The notes under the pieces: model-generated
The model's database searches: none
What the model was told of the DNA's origin: nothing
The model's input: only the letters and a program-made list of their open reading frames with translations
In this document: one piece after another, positions 15,803 to 23,574 of the stretch
How the letters are laid out: every line of letters starts with the position of its first letter
Numbering within the stretch: position 1 is the stretch's first letter
Assembly: GCF_000495435.3 (NCBI RefSeq)
Contig: NZ_AXUN02000179.1
Location: forward strand, 51,890-115,889
Direction of reading: 5' to 3'
Source: Youngiibacter fragilis 232.1
GTDB lineage: Bacteria > Bacillota > Clostridia > Clostridiales > Clostridiaceae
Length of the DNA: 64,000 bases
Translations under genes and position numbers: made by a program

Positions 15803-18058
15803 TCAATTTAGAAATTCTTCTTCTTTTAGTCGCAAACCGTAAATGAAAATTCCTTTCTTTGTCTTTTTGCGTTCAAACCCGGCAGTCTCCAAAGCAGTAT
15901 AGAAATCGGTTGTACTCCTTGTGTACTCACCGTTGCGCCCACAATGGGCCCTGTATTCCTGATAAAACTCGCCGGATTTCTGCTGGTAGGACTTATTCAC
16001 CTCGCAGCAATCCTCCAAGAAGGAAGCAAGCCAGTCATTGTTCTCTCTGTACGCTTTAATGGCGTCCTGAACACATGATGGAACAACAAAGTGGTAGTTA
16101 GCCTCAATAGCTTTCTTTGCTCCTTCGATGATCCAGCTCATGATGGACGGTCCTGCATTAGTAACAAGGTAGTCGGCAAAGTTTTTGATGTCGCTCCTAC
16201 CCTCAATTTTTGCATTGAAGGGGATAACAATAAGACGCCTCCAGGTACCATCATCATTGGCACCGACTCTCGGTAGGTGGTTTGTGTAAAGCACCAATGT
16301 ATGAGAAGGTTCAAACTTGAACGGGTCCTTATACTTTTTCTCAGCCTCAATTTCATCCGTAGAGCTGAGCTGCTTCACAATAGATGTGTTCAGGCGCATG
16401 CCCTCTTCAAGTTCGGAAGCAATGATGAGACGTTTGCCCTTGAGCTCAGCCATTTCAGGTTTTACATTTCTCCGACATCCAACCGTAAGCGTGTCCGCTG
16501 ATATGGCACCGCTGTAAGAACCGAGCACCCTTGAGATGCTATTCCAAAAGGTAGACTTACCATTGCGACCCCCACCATAGGCAATGATGATCGCTTCCAG
16601 GTAAACTTTACCGATTGCTGAGAGACCAACAATCTGCTGAACATAATCAATCAGCTTTTGGTCGTTACAGAAAAACGTACTCAGTGCCTCTAACCAAATC
16701 TGCTCACCCTTATCTCCTGGTGAAGCGGTCGTTTGCTTTGTAATATAATCTGACGCCTCAGGAGCACGGCCACCAGCGATACCCTTACGAAGGTCAAATG
16801 TAACACCCGGCGTGTTAAGAAGGAACTCGTCCTTATCTAAGTCGCTCACTTTGATTTCCAGCATCGGCTTTGCGGCCTGCAGTGCCGAGATGACATATTT
16901 CATATCTCTGCGCTTCATCACAAAAGCTTTGTAAGCCAGCGCCGACTGATATTTTTTTAATGCCTTTAATGGATCACCAGAAAGTGAAGCTTCATACTTT
17001 TTACCGCCAGCAAGAATATCTTCTTCTTTTTCACCCAAGGCAACTAAAGCATTCAGAGCTCCTGTCACCTCATCAATAGCATCCTGGAGCTGTAAATCGA
17101 GGAACTCTTCCATAGCACCAACCGACTGCTGCCTTGATTCCATCCAGAACTCACCATTAAAACGAAGGTAATCTGTGGCATCGGTGTAACAAAGCTCATT
17201 GCCATATTCACGAGTCAGTACCTTCGCCTGGCCAATATCAGAAAAATCAGAAGGCCGCAGCGAGTTATTGTCAAAATCTGCATTGAAATCATCTGGAGGA
17301 ACATACCCATCCTGACCTTGTACCTTCCTTGCAAACCTGATGGCGCTATTCCAAATAGCGGTAAGCTCTTCATCATCCATAGGCGGGTCGCACTTTTTAG
17401 CTTCTTCCAAGAAGATCTCATGGGCTTTGCCGGTGCTACCGTATCTCTTTACAACACGACCAGCAAAACGCGACAGCGTGTTATTGCGGCGACCTTCAGG
17501 TATTGAACTGCTACTTGTTTTTGTAGGTGCAGGAATGTCCTGAAGCAGCTCATCAATCGTGAGCCAGCCTTCATTCCAGAAAACATCAGAGGCATCAGCG
17601 CCGTAGATGAAACGCGCTGCATCTAACGCATTCTCATCGAAGAATGGGAACTGAGCATGGATTGCTCTTTTCAAAGCCACGTATCCTTCCGCATCTGATA
17701 TCTCTTCTATAGAAAAGTAAACATGGAACTTGGGTCGTACTGTTTTCCCGTCCTTAGGAATCATGTTGTGACGGCTGGGAGCAATCGCATATGAGACATC
17801 TGATATCAGCTCATCCAAAGCCTCTGGCGTTATCCACTCATCCGGATTTTCGGTATGATCATTATCACAATCCATGACAATAACATCAGACTTAATGAAG
17901 TTATCTGCGCTGCGGTAGTTGTTCTTATACTCAGCACACACATGGTCGAGCTTCACCACTTCCTTAAGTTCATCCACCGAGGTAACCACGCTTTTATTTG
18001 GATAGAGGCAGTTCTTCTGATTGCCGGTAAAGTTTGCGGTGCAAATCGTTAGCTGCAT
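15803..18058 (-). CDS. Phage primase-polymerase/SF3 helicase (P4/D5 type)
   Basis: A 751-residue replication initiator. Residues 55-170 form an AEP-type PrimPol with DVIVMDCDND (catalytic acids) and PSRHN followed by PKFHVYF (His motif). A PriCT-like helical domain follows (about 190-245), then a D5 N-terminal region. The SF3 helicase has Walker A GGGRNGKST at about 495-503, LIIASELEEG as Walker B region and VLYTNHLPR as motif C. It would prime and unwind the phage origin. It starts with an excellent GGAGGAGG site and overlaps the DUF4406 gene by 10 bases. Confidence 0.95.
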   Translation of the reverse strand: MQLTICTANFTGNQKNCLYPNKSVVTSVDELKEVVKLDHVCAEYKNNYRSADNFIKSDVIVMDCDNDHTENPDEWITPEALDELISDVSYAIAPSRHNMIPKDGKTVRPKFHVYFSIEEISDAEGYVALKRAIHAQFPFFDENALDAARFIYGADASDVFWNEGWLTIDELLQDIPAPTKTSSSSIPEGRRNNTLSRFAGRVVKRYGSTGKAHEIFLEEAKKCDPPMDDEELTAIWNSAIRFARKVQGQDGYVPPDDFNADFDNNSLRPSDFSDIGQAKVLTREYGNELCYTDATDYLRFNGEFWMESRQQSVGAMEEFLDLQLQDAIDEVTGALNALVALGEKEEDILAGGKKYEASLSGDPLKALKKYQSALAYKAFVMKRRDMKYVISALQAAKPMLEIKVSDLDKDEFLLNTPGVTFDLRKGIAGGRAPEASDYITKQTTASPGDKGEQIWLEALSTFFCNDQKLIDYVQQIVGLSAIGKVYLEAIIIAYGGGRNGKSTFWNSISRVLGSYSGAISADTLTVGCRRNVKPEMAELKGKRLIIASELEEGMRLNTSIVKQLSSTDEIEAEKKYKDPFKFEPSHTLVLYTNHLPRVGANDDGTWRRLIVIPFNAKIEGRSDIKNFADYLVTNAGPSIMSWIIEGAKKAIEANYHFVVPSCVQDAIKAYRENNDWLASFLEDCCEVNKSYQQKSGEFYQEYRAHCGRNGEYTRSTTDFYTALETAGFERKKTKKGIFIYGLRLKEEEFLN

Positions 18059-18507
18059 GACTCAACCTCCTCCATATCCTCGGTGAAATAGCGAATCTTC
18101 ATGCATCGCTTCTTGGCTTTATCAATCTCTCGCTGCATGCCATTCGTGATTTTCTCGCCGAACACCCACAGCTCATTGCATTTACCTAAGAAGACTATGT
18201 CCATGAACAGTGCAAGCTCGCGTTCTTCTGGATCATCATCTGAAAGGTATAAAGGTAAAAGTAGATGTGGAGCGAAGGCAATGGCATTTCTCTCGAAAAC
18301 AGCGAATCGACTATACATCTTAGCCCTCTCTGTGTTTTTCTCTATATCACCCGCATAAGGTGAGCAGATAAACACTAGCGGCCTGAAGACCTTGTCTTCC
18401 TTTTTTATGTTTCTCAGCGCCTCGTATACGGTAGGATCGGAATAGCCTTCACTGTTTTTCTTGTCCACTCCTCCGGTACCGTATTTAGATCTCATCTGTT
18501 CGTTCAT
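18049..18507 (-). CDS. DUF4406/nucleoside 2-deoxyribosyltransferase-like protein
   Basis: A 152-residue protein with a Rossmann-like core: PLVFICSPYAGDIEKNTERA, APHLLLPLYLSDDDPEERE and CNELWVFGEKITNGMQREID. This matches the DUF4406 branch of the nucleoside 2-deoxyribosyltransferase superfamily seen in phage replication modules. It may act on nucleotides or a nucleotide-derived signal; catalytic activity is unproven. It is the first gene of the leftward prophage A operon, with an AGGAGG site 7 bases before the ATG. Confidence 0.82.
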   Translation of the reverse strand: MNEQMRSKYGTGGVDKKNSEGYSDPTVYEALRNIKKEDKVFRPLVFICSPYAGDIEKNTERAKMYSRFAVFERNAIAFAPHLLLPLYLSDDDPEERELALFMDIVFLGKCNELWVFGEKITNGMQREIDKAKKRCMKIRYFTEDMEEVESCS

Positions 18508-18808
18508 AAGCGAACCTCCTTATAAAGATTTGAGCGGCATAAAAGTCCCTCTACCAGTCCCAGGACAGAAACCGCCACTTTGAACGAACTTTTTGATAAT
18601 TAATTTTCCTTCCTTATATAAGCGACAGCAGACCTAAAAAATCTGCTGTTTTTTCGTTCATTTCCGCTTTAAGTGTCCTGGGACTAGTGAAGGACATGAA
18701 AAATGTGTGGCCTGAAAAAAATCACAAAAGATTTTCGTTCAAACCACACAAAACTGTCCTGGGACTATTAGAGAGGGAGCAAATCCACTCGGAAAGGGAG
18801 GTAACATT
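18508..18808. promoter_or_regulatory. Divergent control region with three copies of TGTCCTGGGACT
   Basis: This gene-free 300 bases lies between the leftward and rightward replication operons. The 12-mer TGTCCTGGGACT (near-palindromic core GTCC-TG-GGAC) occurs at 18674-18685 and 18755-18766, and inverted at 18556-18567. TTCGTTCA occurs at 18653-18660, 18734-18741 and inverted at 18581-18588. The outer 12-mers sit in front of each operon, like operators of a divergent phage switch. No repressor gene is recognisable beside it. An origin role is an alternative. Confidence 0.55.
18625..18654 (+). terminator. Hairpin with T-tract in the divergent region
   Basis: ACAGCAGA and TCTGCTGT are perfect 8-base arms around an A-rich loop, followed by TTTTTT on the plus strand. 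It could terminate a short leader or antisense transcript. There is no gene upstream on this strand, so its purpose is unclear. Confidence 0.45.
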
Positions 18809-18985
18809 ATGCAGACACAGACACATGCAGAAGCTTCGAAAGAACAGCAGCTTGATGAAGAGCTTGCTGACACTCTCACAGCTATAAGCGTTGTATCCAA
18901 AAGACTGGCTCAGAAAATCAAAGCCTTGTCTGCAAAGGAACAAGAAAAGAAGGAAGGAGGAACTCCAAATGAGCAAGATGAGTGA
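18809..18985 (+). CDS. Small phage protein, 58 aa
   Basis: A short charged helical protein (MQTQTHAEASKEQQLDEELA ... KKEGGTPNEQDE) preceded by a strong GGGAGG site. It is the first gene of the rightward operon and overlaps the next gene by 17 bases. Small acidic/helical ORFs at this position ahead of DUF2800 genes are frequent in Firmicutes prophages. No motif gives a function. Confidence 0.7.
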   Translation: MQTQTHAEASKEQQLDEELADTLTAISVVSKRLAQKIKALSAKEQEKKEGGTPNEQDE

Positions 18986-19298
18986 ACTAAGTCAGGTTCT
19001 TTCTGAACTGAAGGACTGCGGCAAAACTCTTATTAACATTGCTGACTCACTTACTGAGATTTTCTCAAGCACAAACGACGAGACCGACGATGTAGCTGAA
19101 GCAACTGCGCTACCGACAGAAGCACCAGAACCAGAGTTTTCATTTCTGGACGTTCGTAAGAAGTTTGCAGATATGTCTAGAGCCGGCCATACAGAAGCTC
19201 TTAAGGAACTTCTGAAAAAATACGGTGCAGATAAGCTCTCCAGTATTGACCCGTCACAGTATGCCGCATTACTCGCGGATGCGGAGGCAATCCAATGA
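18969..19298 (+). CDS. Phage protein preceding DUF2800, 109 aa
   Basis: The protein starts MSKMSELSQVLSELKDCGKT with AAGGAGG 8 bases upstream. The N-terminal half is helical and acidic, with an Ala/Glu/Pro-rich linker, and the C-terminal half (FLDVRKKFADMSRAGHTEAL) has the look of a short helical DNA- or protein-binding domain related to the rRNA biogenesis Rrp36-like phage family. It shares an ATGA stop/start with the DUF2800 gene. Function unknown. Confidence 0.75.
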   Translation: MSKMSELSQVLSELKDCGKTLINIADSLTEIFSSTNDETDDVAEATALPTEAPEPEFSFLDVRKKFADMSRAGHTEALKELLKKYGADKLSSIDPSQYAALLADAEAIQ

Positions 19299-20431
19299 GT
19301 ATAAAACATGCATTGCTTTCTGCCTCATCTGCACACAGGTGGATTGCTTGTCCGCCATCAGCCCTGCTTAGTAAGAAGTTTGAGGATGTGTCCAGCAGTT
19401 TTGCACAGGAAGGCACCGATGCCCACGCCCTAGCACAATACAAGCTTGAAAAGCTCCTGGGGATTAACACAAAGGACCCGACTGAGTCGTTAAGCTTCTA
19501 CGACGAGGAAATGAACAACCACGCGGAAGACTATGCAGCCTTTGTACTTGAGCAGGTTGAAAAAGCAAAAGAAACCTGCGCTGATCCTCAAGTACTAATT
19601 GAACAGAAGCTCGATTTCTCAAAATACGTCCCGGAAGGCTTCGGTACTGTTGATTGTTTGATCATTGCAGACGGCACACTTACCGTAATTGACTATAAAT
19701 ACGGACTTGGAATCAAGGTATCAGCGGAAAGAAATCAACAAATGTTCTGCTATGCACTTGGAGGATTAGCTCTTTTCGATGGCATTTACGACATTGAAAA
19801 TGTCCACCTGGTCATCTATCAGCCACGTAGAGAAAATATTAGCGAATTCACCATCTCTAAGATTGAACTCATCCAGTGGGCTGAGGAAGTCTTGGCTCCT
19901 ATAGCACAGCTTGCTATCAAAGGCGAGGGCGAATACAAAGCTGGCGAGCACTGCCAGTTCTGCAAAGCCAAAGCGACCTGCAGGAAGCGTGCTGAATACA
20001 ATCTGGAGCTCGCAAAGTACGACTTTGAGGTACCTGCCACTCTCGATAATGAAGAGATAGCATCCATCCTTACAAAGTTAGATGAGCTGGTTTCCTGGGC
20101 CAGCGATGTCAAGGAATATGCTCTGAAGGAAGCTTTGAACGGTACTAAGTTTGAAGGTTTTAAATTAGTCGCCGGGCGTTCCAATAGGAAATACACCGAC
20201 GAATCCGCTGTAGCTAATGTCGTTATTGCAGCTGGTAAAGACCCCTTCGAGAAGAAGCTACTCGGCATAACTGCTATGACAGCACTTCTCGGCAAGAAGG
20301 CGTTTGAAGATATCCTCGGTAGCCTAACCTTTAAGCCGCCTGGAAAGCCGGTCCTTGTTACCGCTGATGACAAGAGGCCCGAATTCAACTCAGCATATGA
20401 AGATTTTAATGAAAATCAAGGAGGAAATTAA
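19295..20431 (+). CDS. DUF2800 protein, RecB/Cas4-like nuclease
   Basis: A 378-residue PD-(D/E)XK nuclease-like protein. Visible are the early HRWIACPPSALL, the acidic GTVDCLIIADGTLTVIDYKY with the D...DYK catalytic pattern, and a later Cys cluster GEHCQFCKAKATCRKRAEY resembling the iron-sulfur site of Cas4/AddB-type nucleases. It is always paired with the DUF2815 ssDNA-binding-like gene, so a recombination or replication exonuclease role is likely. Confidence 0.9.
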   Translation: MSIKHALLSASSAHRWIACPPSALLSKKFEDVSSSFAQEGTDAHALAQYKLEKLLGINTKDPTESLSFYDEEMNNHAEDYAAFVLEQVEKAKETCADPQVLIEQKLDFSKYVPEGFGTVDCLIIADGTLTVIDYKYGLGIKVSAERNQQMFCYALGGLALFDGIYDIENVHLVIYQPRRENISEFTISKIELIQWAEEVLAPIAQLAIKGEGEYKAGEHCQFCKAKATCRKRAEYNLELAKYDFEVPATLDNEEIASILTKLDELVSWASDVKEYALKEALNGTKFEGFKLVAGRSNRKYTDESAVANVVIAAGKDPFEKKLLGITAMTALLGKKAFEDILGSLTFKPPGKPVLVTADDKRPEFNSAYEDFNENQGGN

Positions 20432-20433
20432 TC

Positions 20434-20997
20434 ATGACAAAAGCAGTTAATCCATTGAAAGTAGTTACTGGACCTGATACTCGTTGGAGCTATGTGAATG
20501 CATGGGAGCCCAAATCCATTAATGGTGGCACCCCTAAGTACAGTGTCTCGCTCATTATCCCTAAGTCCGACACAAAGACCATCGATAAGATTAAAGCCGC
20601 AATTGAAGCAGCTTATCACGAAGGCGAAAGCAAGCTTAAAGGCAATGGTCGTACTGTACCGCCGCTTGCAACCCTTAAGACCCCTCTTCGCGACGGTGAT
20701 ATGGAACGTCCAGATGATCCGGTTTATGCAAACGCCTACTTTATGAATGCCAACAACAGTTCTGCTCCTGGCATCGTTGATGCAGATCGTCAGCCTATCA
20801 TCGAACGTTCTGAGATTTATTCCGGCGTTTATGGCCGCGCTAGTGTTAACTTCTACGCCTTCAACACCAACGGCAATAAAGGTATTGCTTGTTCTCTCAA
20901 CAACCTCCAAAAAATCCGCGATGGTGAGCATCTTGGCGGTAAGTCTAACGCTGAAGATGACTTCGCTACTGAGGAAGATGATGACTTCCTTTCGTAA
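20434..20997 (+). CDS. DUF2815 protein, putative single-strand DNA-binding/annealing protein
   Basis: A 187-residue protein starting MTKAVNPLKVVTGPDTRWSY with an acidic C-terminal tail (EEDDDFLS), as in ssDNA-binding proteins whose tails recruit partners. The core has beta-rich segments PKYSVSLIIPKSDTKTIDK and YGRASVNFYAFNTNGNKGIA. DUF2815 proteins are OB-fold-like and found between DUF2800 and DNA polymerase genes. It would coat single strands during phage replication. GGAGG precedes the start. Confidence 0.9.
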   Translation: MTKAVNPLKVVTGPDTRWSYVNAWEPKSINGGTPKYSVSLIIPKSDTKTIDKIKAAIEAAYHEGESKLKGNGRTVPPLATLKTPLRDGDMERPDDPVYANAYFMNANNSSAPGIVDADRQPIIERSEIYSGVYGRASVNFYAFNTNGNKGIACSLNNLQKIRDGEHLGGKSNAEDDFATEEDDDFLS

Positions 20998-21067
20998 TCG
21001 GTAACTGGTAATCCGGGTGGTAGGCAATCCTACCACCCAAGACAATCAAAGAAATGAGGTAAATCAA

Positions 21068-21217
21068 ATGGAAACTATTCTTGTTATTGAACTGATTACT
21101 TTGTACGGCATATTTATTGTCGGAGCCCTGTTCTGGGTCGTGAATGAAATCATGGGCACCATTAAAAAGCACAAAAAGGAAAAAGTGAAAAACTTTGATC
21201 CACTCAATAAGTTTTAA
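21068..21217 (+). CDS. Small single-pass membrane protein, 49 aa
   Basis: The start METILVIELITLYGIFIVGA follows a GAGGT site; the longer frame from 21017 has no ribosome site. Residues 4-27 form one hydrophobic membrane segment, followed by a Lys-rich tail (KKHKKEKVKNF), suggesting an inner-membrane anchor with a cytoplasmic basic end. It lies between DUF2815 and DNA polymerase. No family is recognised. Confidence 0.6.
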   Translation: METILVIELITLYGIFIVGALFWVVNEIMGTIKKHKKEKVKNFDPLNKF

Positions 21218-21272
21218 TCGCTTGGGCGGTGGCACTCCTGCTGCCGCCCTTTTCTTTTGAAAGGAAGATGTT

Positions 21273-23264
21273 ATGGAAGATATAAAATCACTATCACTTG
21301 ACCTGGAAACCTACTCAGACTTAGACCTTAGTAAATGCGGCGTCTATCGTTATACGGAATCTCCCGGTTTTGAAATACTCCTGTTTGGGTACGCGATTAA
21401 TGGCGGCGAGGTACAAGTTATTGACCTAGCCTTAGGTGAGAAAATCCCAGAAGAAATATTAGATGCATTAACCGATGATAACATCACTAAGTGGGCCTTT
21501 AACGCTTCCTTCGAGCGTATATGTTTATCATACTGGCTTCGTAAACATTATCCAGATAAGTTTAGAAGTTACTGCACTCCTGAAGACACTGTCGGCGGTT
21601 ACCTGAATCCGTCTTCTTGGCGCTGCACCATGATATGGTCAGCTTATATGGGCTTACCGCTGTCACTTGAAGGTGCAGGTGCCGTTCTTAAGCTCGGTGA
21701 ACAGAAGCTAAAAGAAGGCAAAGACCTCATTCGCTACTTCTGTCTACCATGCAGACCTACCGTAGTTAATGGTGGACGCACTCGCAACTTGCCTGAACAT
21801 GATATGGTAAAATGGTCATTATTTAAGAGCTACAATATACGAGATGTTGAAGTGGAACAAGCAATCAAGAAGCGCCTAGAAAGCTATCCCGTACCTGAAT
21901 TTGTATGGGATGAATACCATTTGGATCAAGAGATTAATGATAGAGGCATACTGCTTGATCTTGATGTTGTTAAAAATGCCATCATCTTCGATGAAAAATC
22001 CAAAGAAGAACTCACTGCTGCAATGAAGGAGCTTACCAACCTTGATAACCCAAACAGCGTTGTGCAGGTAAAACAGTGGCTTTCTGATAGCGGAACAGAA
22101 ACCGAGTCCCTTGGCAAAAAGAATGTCGCGGCCCTTATAAAGACGGTGCCGGAGGATCAACGTGATGTACTACTACTTCGCCAGCAGCTTGCAAAAAGCA
22201 GCGTTAAAAAATATCAAGCCATGCAAAACACCGTCTGCTTAGATGGTAGAGCTAGAGGTATGTTCCAATATTATGGCGCTTCACGCTCGGGCCGCTGGGC
22301 AGGCAGGCATATACAATTGCAAAACCTCCCTCAGAACCATATCCCTGATTTGGAAGATGCACGATCTCTTGTAAAACTCGGAGATTATGATGCAGTGAAA
22401 CTTCTTTATGAAGATGTGCCGGATACACTATCTCAGCTTATCCGAACCGCTTTTATTCCAAAGCCAGGATACAAATTTATCGTCAGCGATTTCAGCGCCA
22501 TCGAAGCTAGGGTTCTGTCCTTCTTAGCTGGGGAACAATGGCGATTAGATGTATTTGAAAAGAGTGGTGATATCTACTGCGCTTCCGCTTCAGCTATGTT
22601 CCATGTACCGGTTGAGAAGCATGGTGTAAATAGCCATCTTCGCCAAAAAGGTAAAATCGCAGAATTGGCACTTGGATACGGCGGCAGTGTCGGAGCACTT
22701 AAGGCTATGGGGGCGTTAGAAATGGGCCTAACCGAAGATGAGCTACAGCCGCTGGTTGATTCTTGGAGAGCTTCAAACCCTAACATTACAAAGCTGTGGT
22801 GGGATGTTGACAGAACTGTTAAAGAGGCAGTTCGCTTCAGAACCCATACCAAAACGCACGGTATTAAGTTCTTCTACGAGAAAGGTATGCTTTTCATTGA
22901 ACTACCTTCCGGTAGGACGCTTTCCTATGTAAAGCCTAAGATCGAACAGAACAAATTTGGTAGTGAGTCTGTCACCTACGAAGGCACCGGAATCACAAAA
23001 AAATGGGAACGAATAGAAAGTTACGGTCCGAAGTTTACAGAGAATATTGTTCAGGCAATCAGCCGGGATATCCTGGCCTACGCCATGAAAACACTCCACC
23101 ACTGCTTTATCTGTGGCCACGTGCATGATGAAATAATTATTGAATGCAGCAAGGATGTTTCGCTTGAAGTCATTTGCAATCAGATGGGAAGAACACCACC
23201 CTGGATAAGAGGTTTAGCCCTTAGAGCCGATGGCTTTGAGACTGCGTTTTATAAGAAAGACTAA
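21273..23264 (+). CDS. Phage DNA polymerase I (family A)
   Basis: A 663-residue family A polymerase. Residues 1-190 carry a 3'-5' exonuclease-like domain (LSLDLETYSDLDLSKCGVY). The polymerase domain includes motif A FIVSDFSAIEARVLSFLAG, the finger helix region RQKGKIAELALGYGGSVGA (motif B) and motif C CGHVHDEIIIECSKD. No 5' nuclease domain. It is the last gene of the rightward operon and would be the replicative polymerase of the prophage. Confidence 0.96.
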   Translation: MEDIKSLSLDLETYSDLDLSKCGVYRYTESPGFEILLFGYAINGGEVQVIDLALGEKIPEEILDALTDDNITKWAFNASFERICLSYWLRKHYPDKFRSYCTPEDTVGGYLNPSSWRCTMIWSAYMGLPLSLEGAGAVLKLGEQKLKEGKDLIRYFCLPCRPTVVNGGRTRNLPEHDMVKWSLFKSYNIRDVEVEQAIKKRLESYPVPEFVWDEYHLDQEINDRGILLDLDVVKNAIIFDEKSKEELTAAMKELTNLDNPNSVVQVKQWLSDSGTETESLGKKNVAALIKTVPEDQRDVLLLRQQLAKSSVKKYQAMQNTVCLDGRARGMFQYYGASRSGRWAGRHIQLQNLPQNHIPDLEDARSLVKLGDYDAVKLLYEDVPDTLSQLIRTAFIPKPGYKFIVSDFSAIEARVLSFLAGEQWRLDVFEKSGDIYCASASAMFHVPVEKHGVNSHLRQKGKIAELALGYGGSVGALKAMGALEMGLTEDELQPLVDSWRASNPNITKLWWDVDRTVKEAVRFRTHTKTHGIKFFYEKGMLFIELPSGRTLSYVKPKIEQNKFGSESVTYEGTGITKKWERIESYGPKFTENIVQAISRDILAYAMKTLHHCFICGHVHDEIIIECSKDVSLEVICNQMGRTPPWIRGLALRADGFETAFYKKD

Positions 23265-23269
23265 AAAAG

Positions 23270-23301
23270 GCCTCCGAATGTAATGTAACATATTCGGAGG
23301 C
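23270..23301 (-). terminator. Terminator between polA and the defence operon
   Basis: GCCTCCGAAT (23270-23279) and ATTCGGAGGC (23292-23301) are perfect arms. The run AAAAAA at 23263-23268 gives a U-tract on the minus strand, so it best terminates transcripts from the 23575-34129 operon, though the stem also sits right after the polymerase stop codon on the plus strand. Confidence 0.75.
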
Positions 23302-23574
23302 TATCATCTATTCTATGTTCGTACCCGTCTTTAATCAAATGGCTTCCTGCGGCCATAGGATAACTGCGGAGCAATTTTTTTGTTTATAGATTATGACATG
23401 CAGATCGCTGTCTTACCCTTCTTTCGGTCCACAACCGAGGAATAATTAAAAGGCATAGCCAAAATTAAAATATTTATTATTAACATCCCCATCGAAGCTA
23501 CTGTCTGACACAAACAGGATGTTAACTATAATAATTTACCAACCCAAATGCCTGACGATCTCAATTATTAACCA
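23302..23574. other. Gene-free gap between polymerase and the methylase operon
   Basis: I see no credible gene here. A second inverted repeat, TTAACATCC (23480-23488) with GGATGTTAA (23517-23525), is flanked by AT-rich sequence and could be an additional terminator for the minus-strand operon. The gap may also contain a junction between the prophage replication block and the defence operon, but no attachment sequence is evident. Confidence 0.5.

Noticed and set aside
19819..20388. Minus-strand 189-codon frame
   Set aside because: Antisense shadow of the DUF2800 gene; no ribosome site or neighbour on that strand.
20428..21045. Minus-strand 205-codon frame
   Set aside because: Antisense shadow of the DUF2815 gene.
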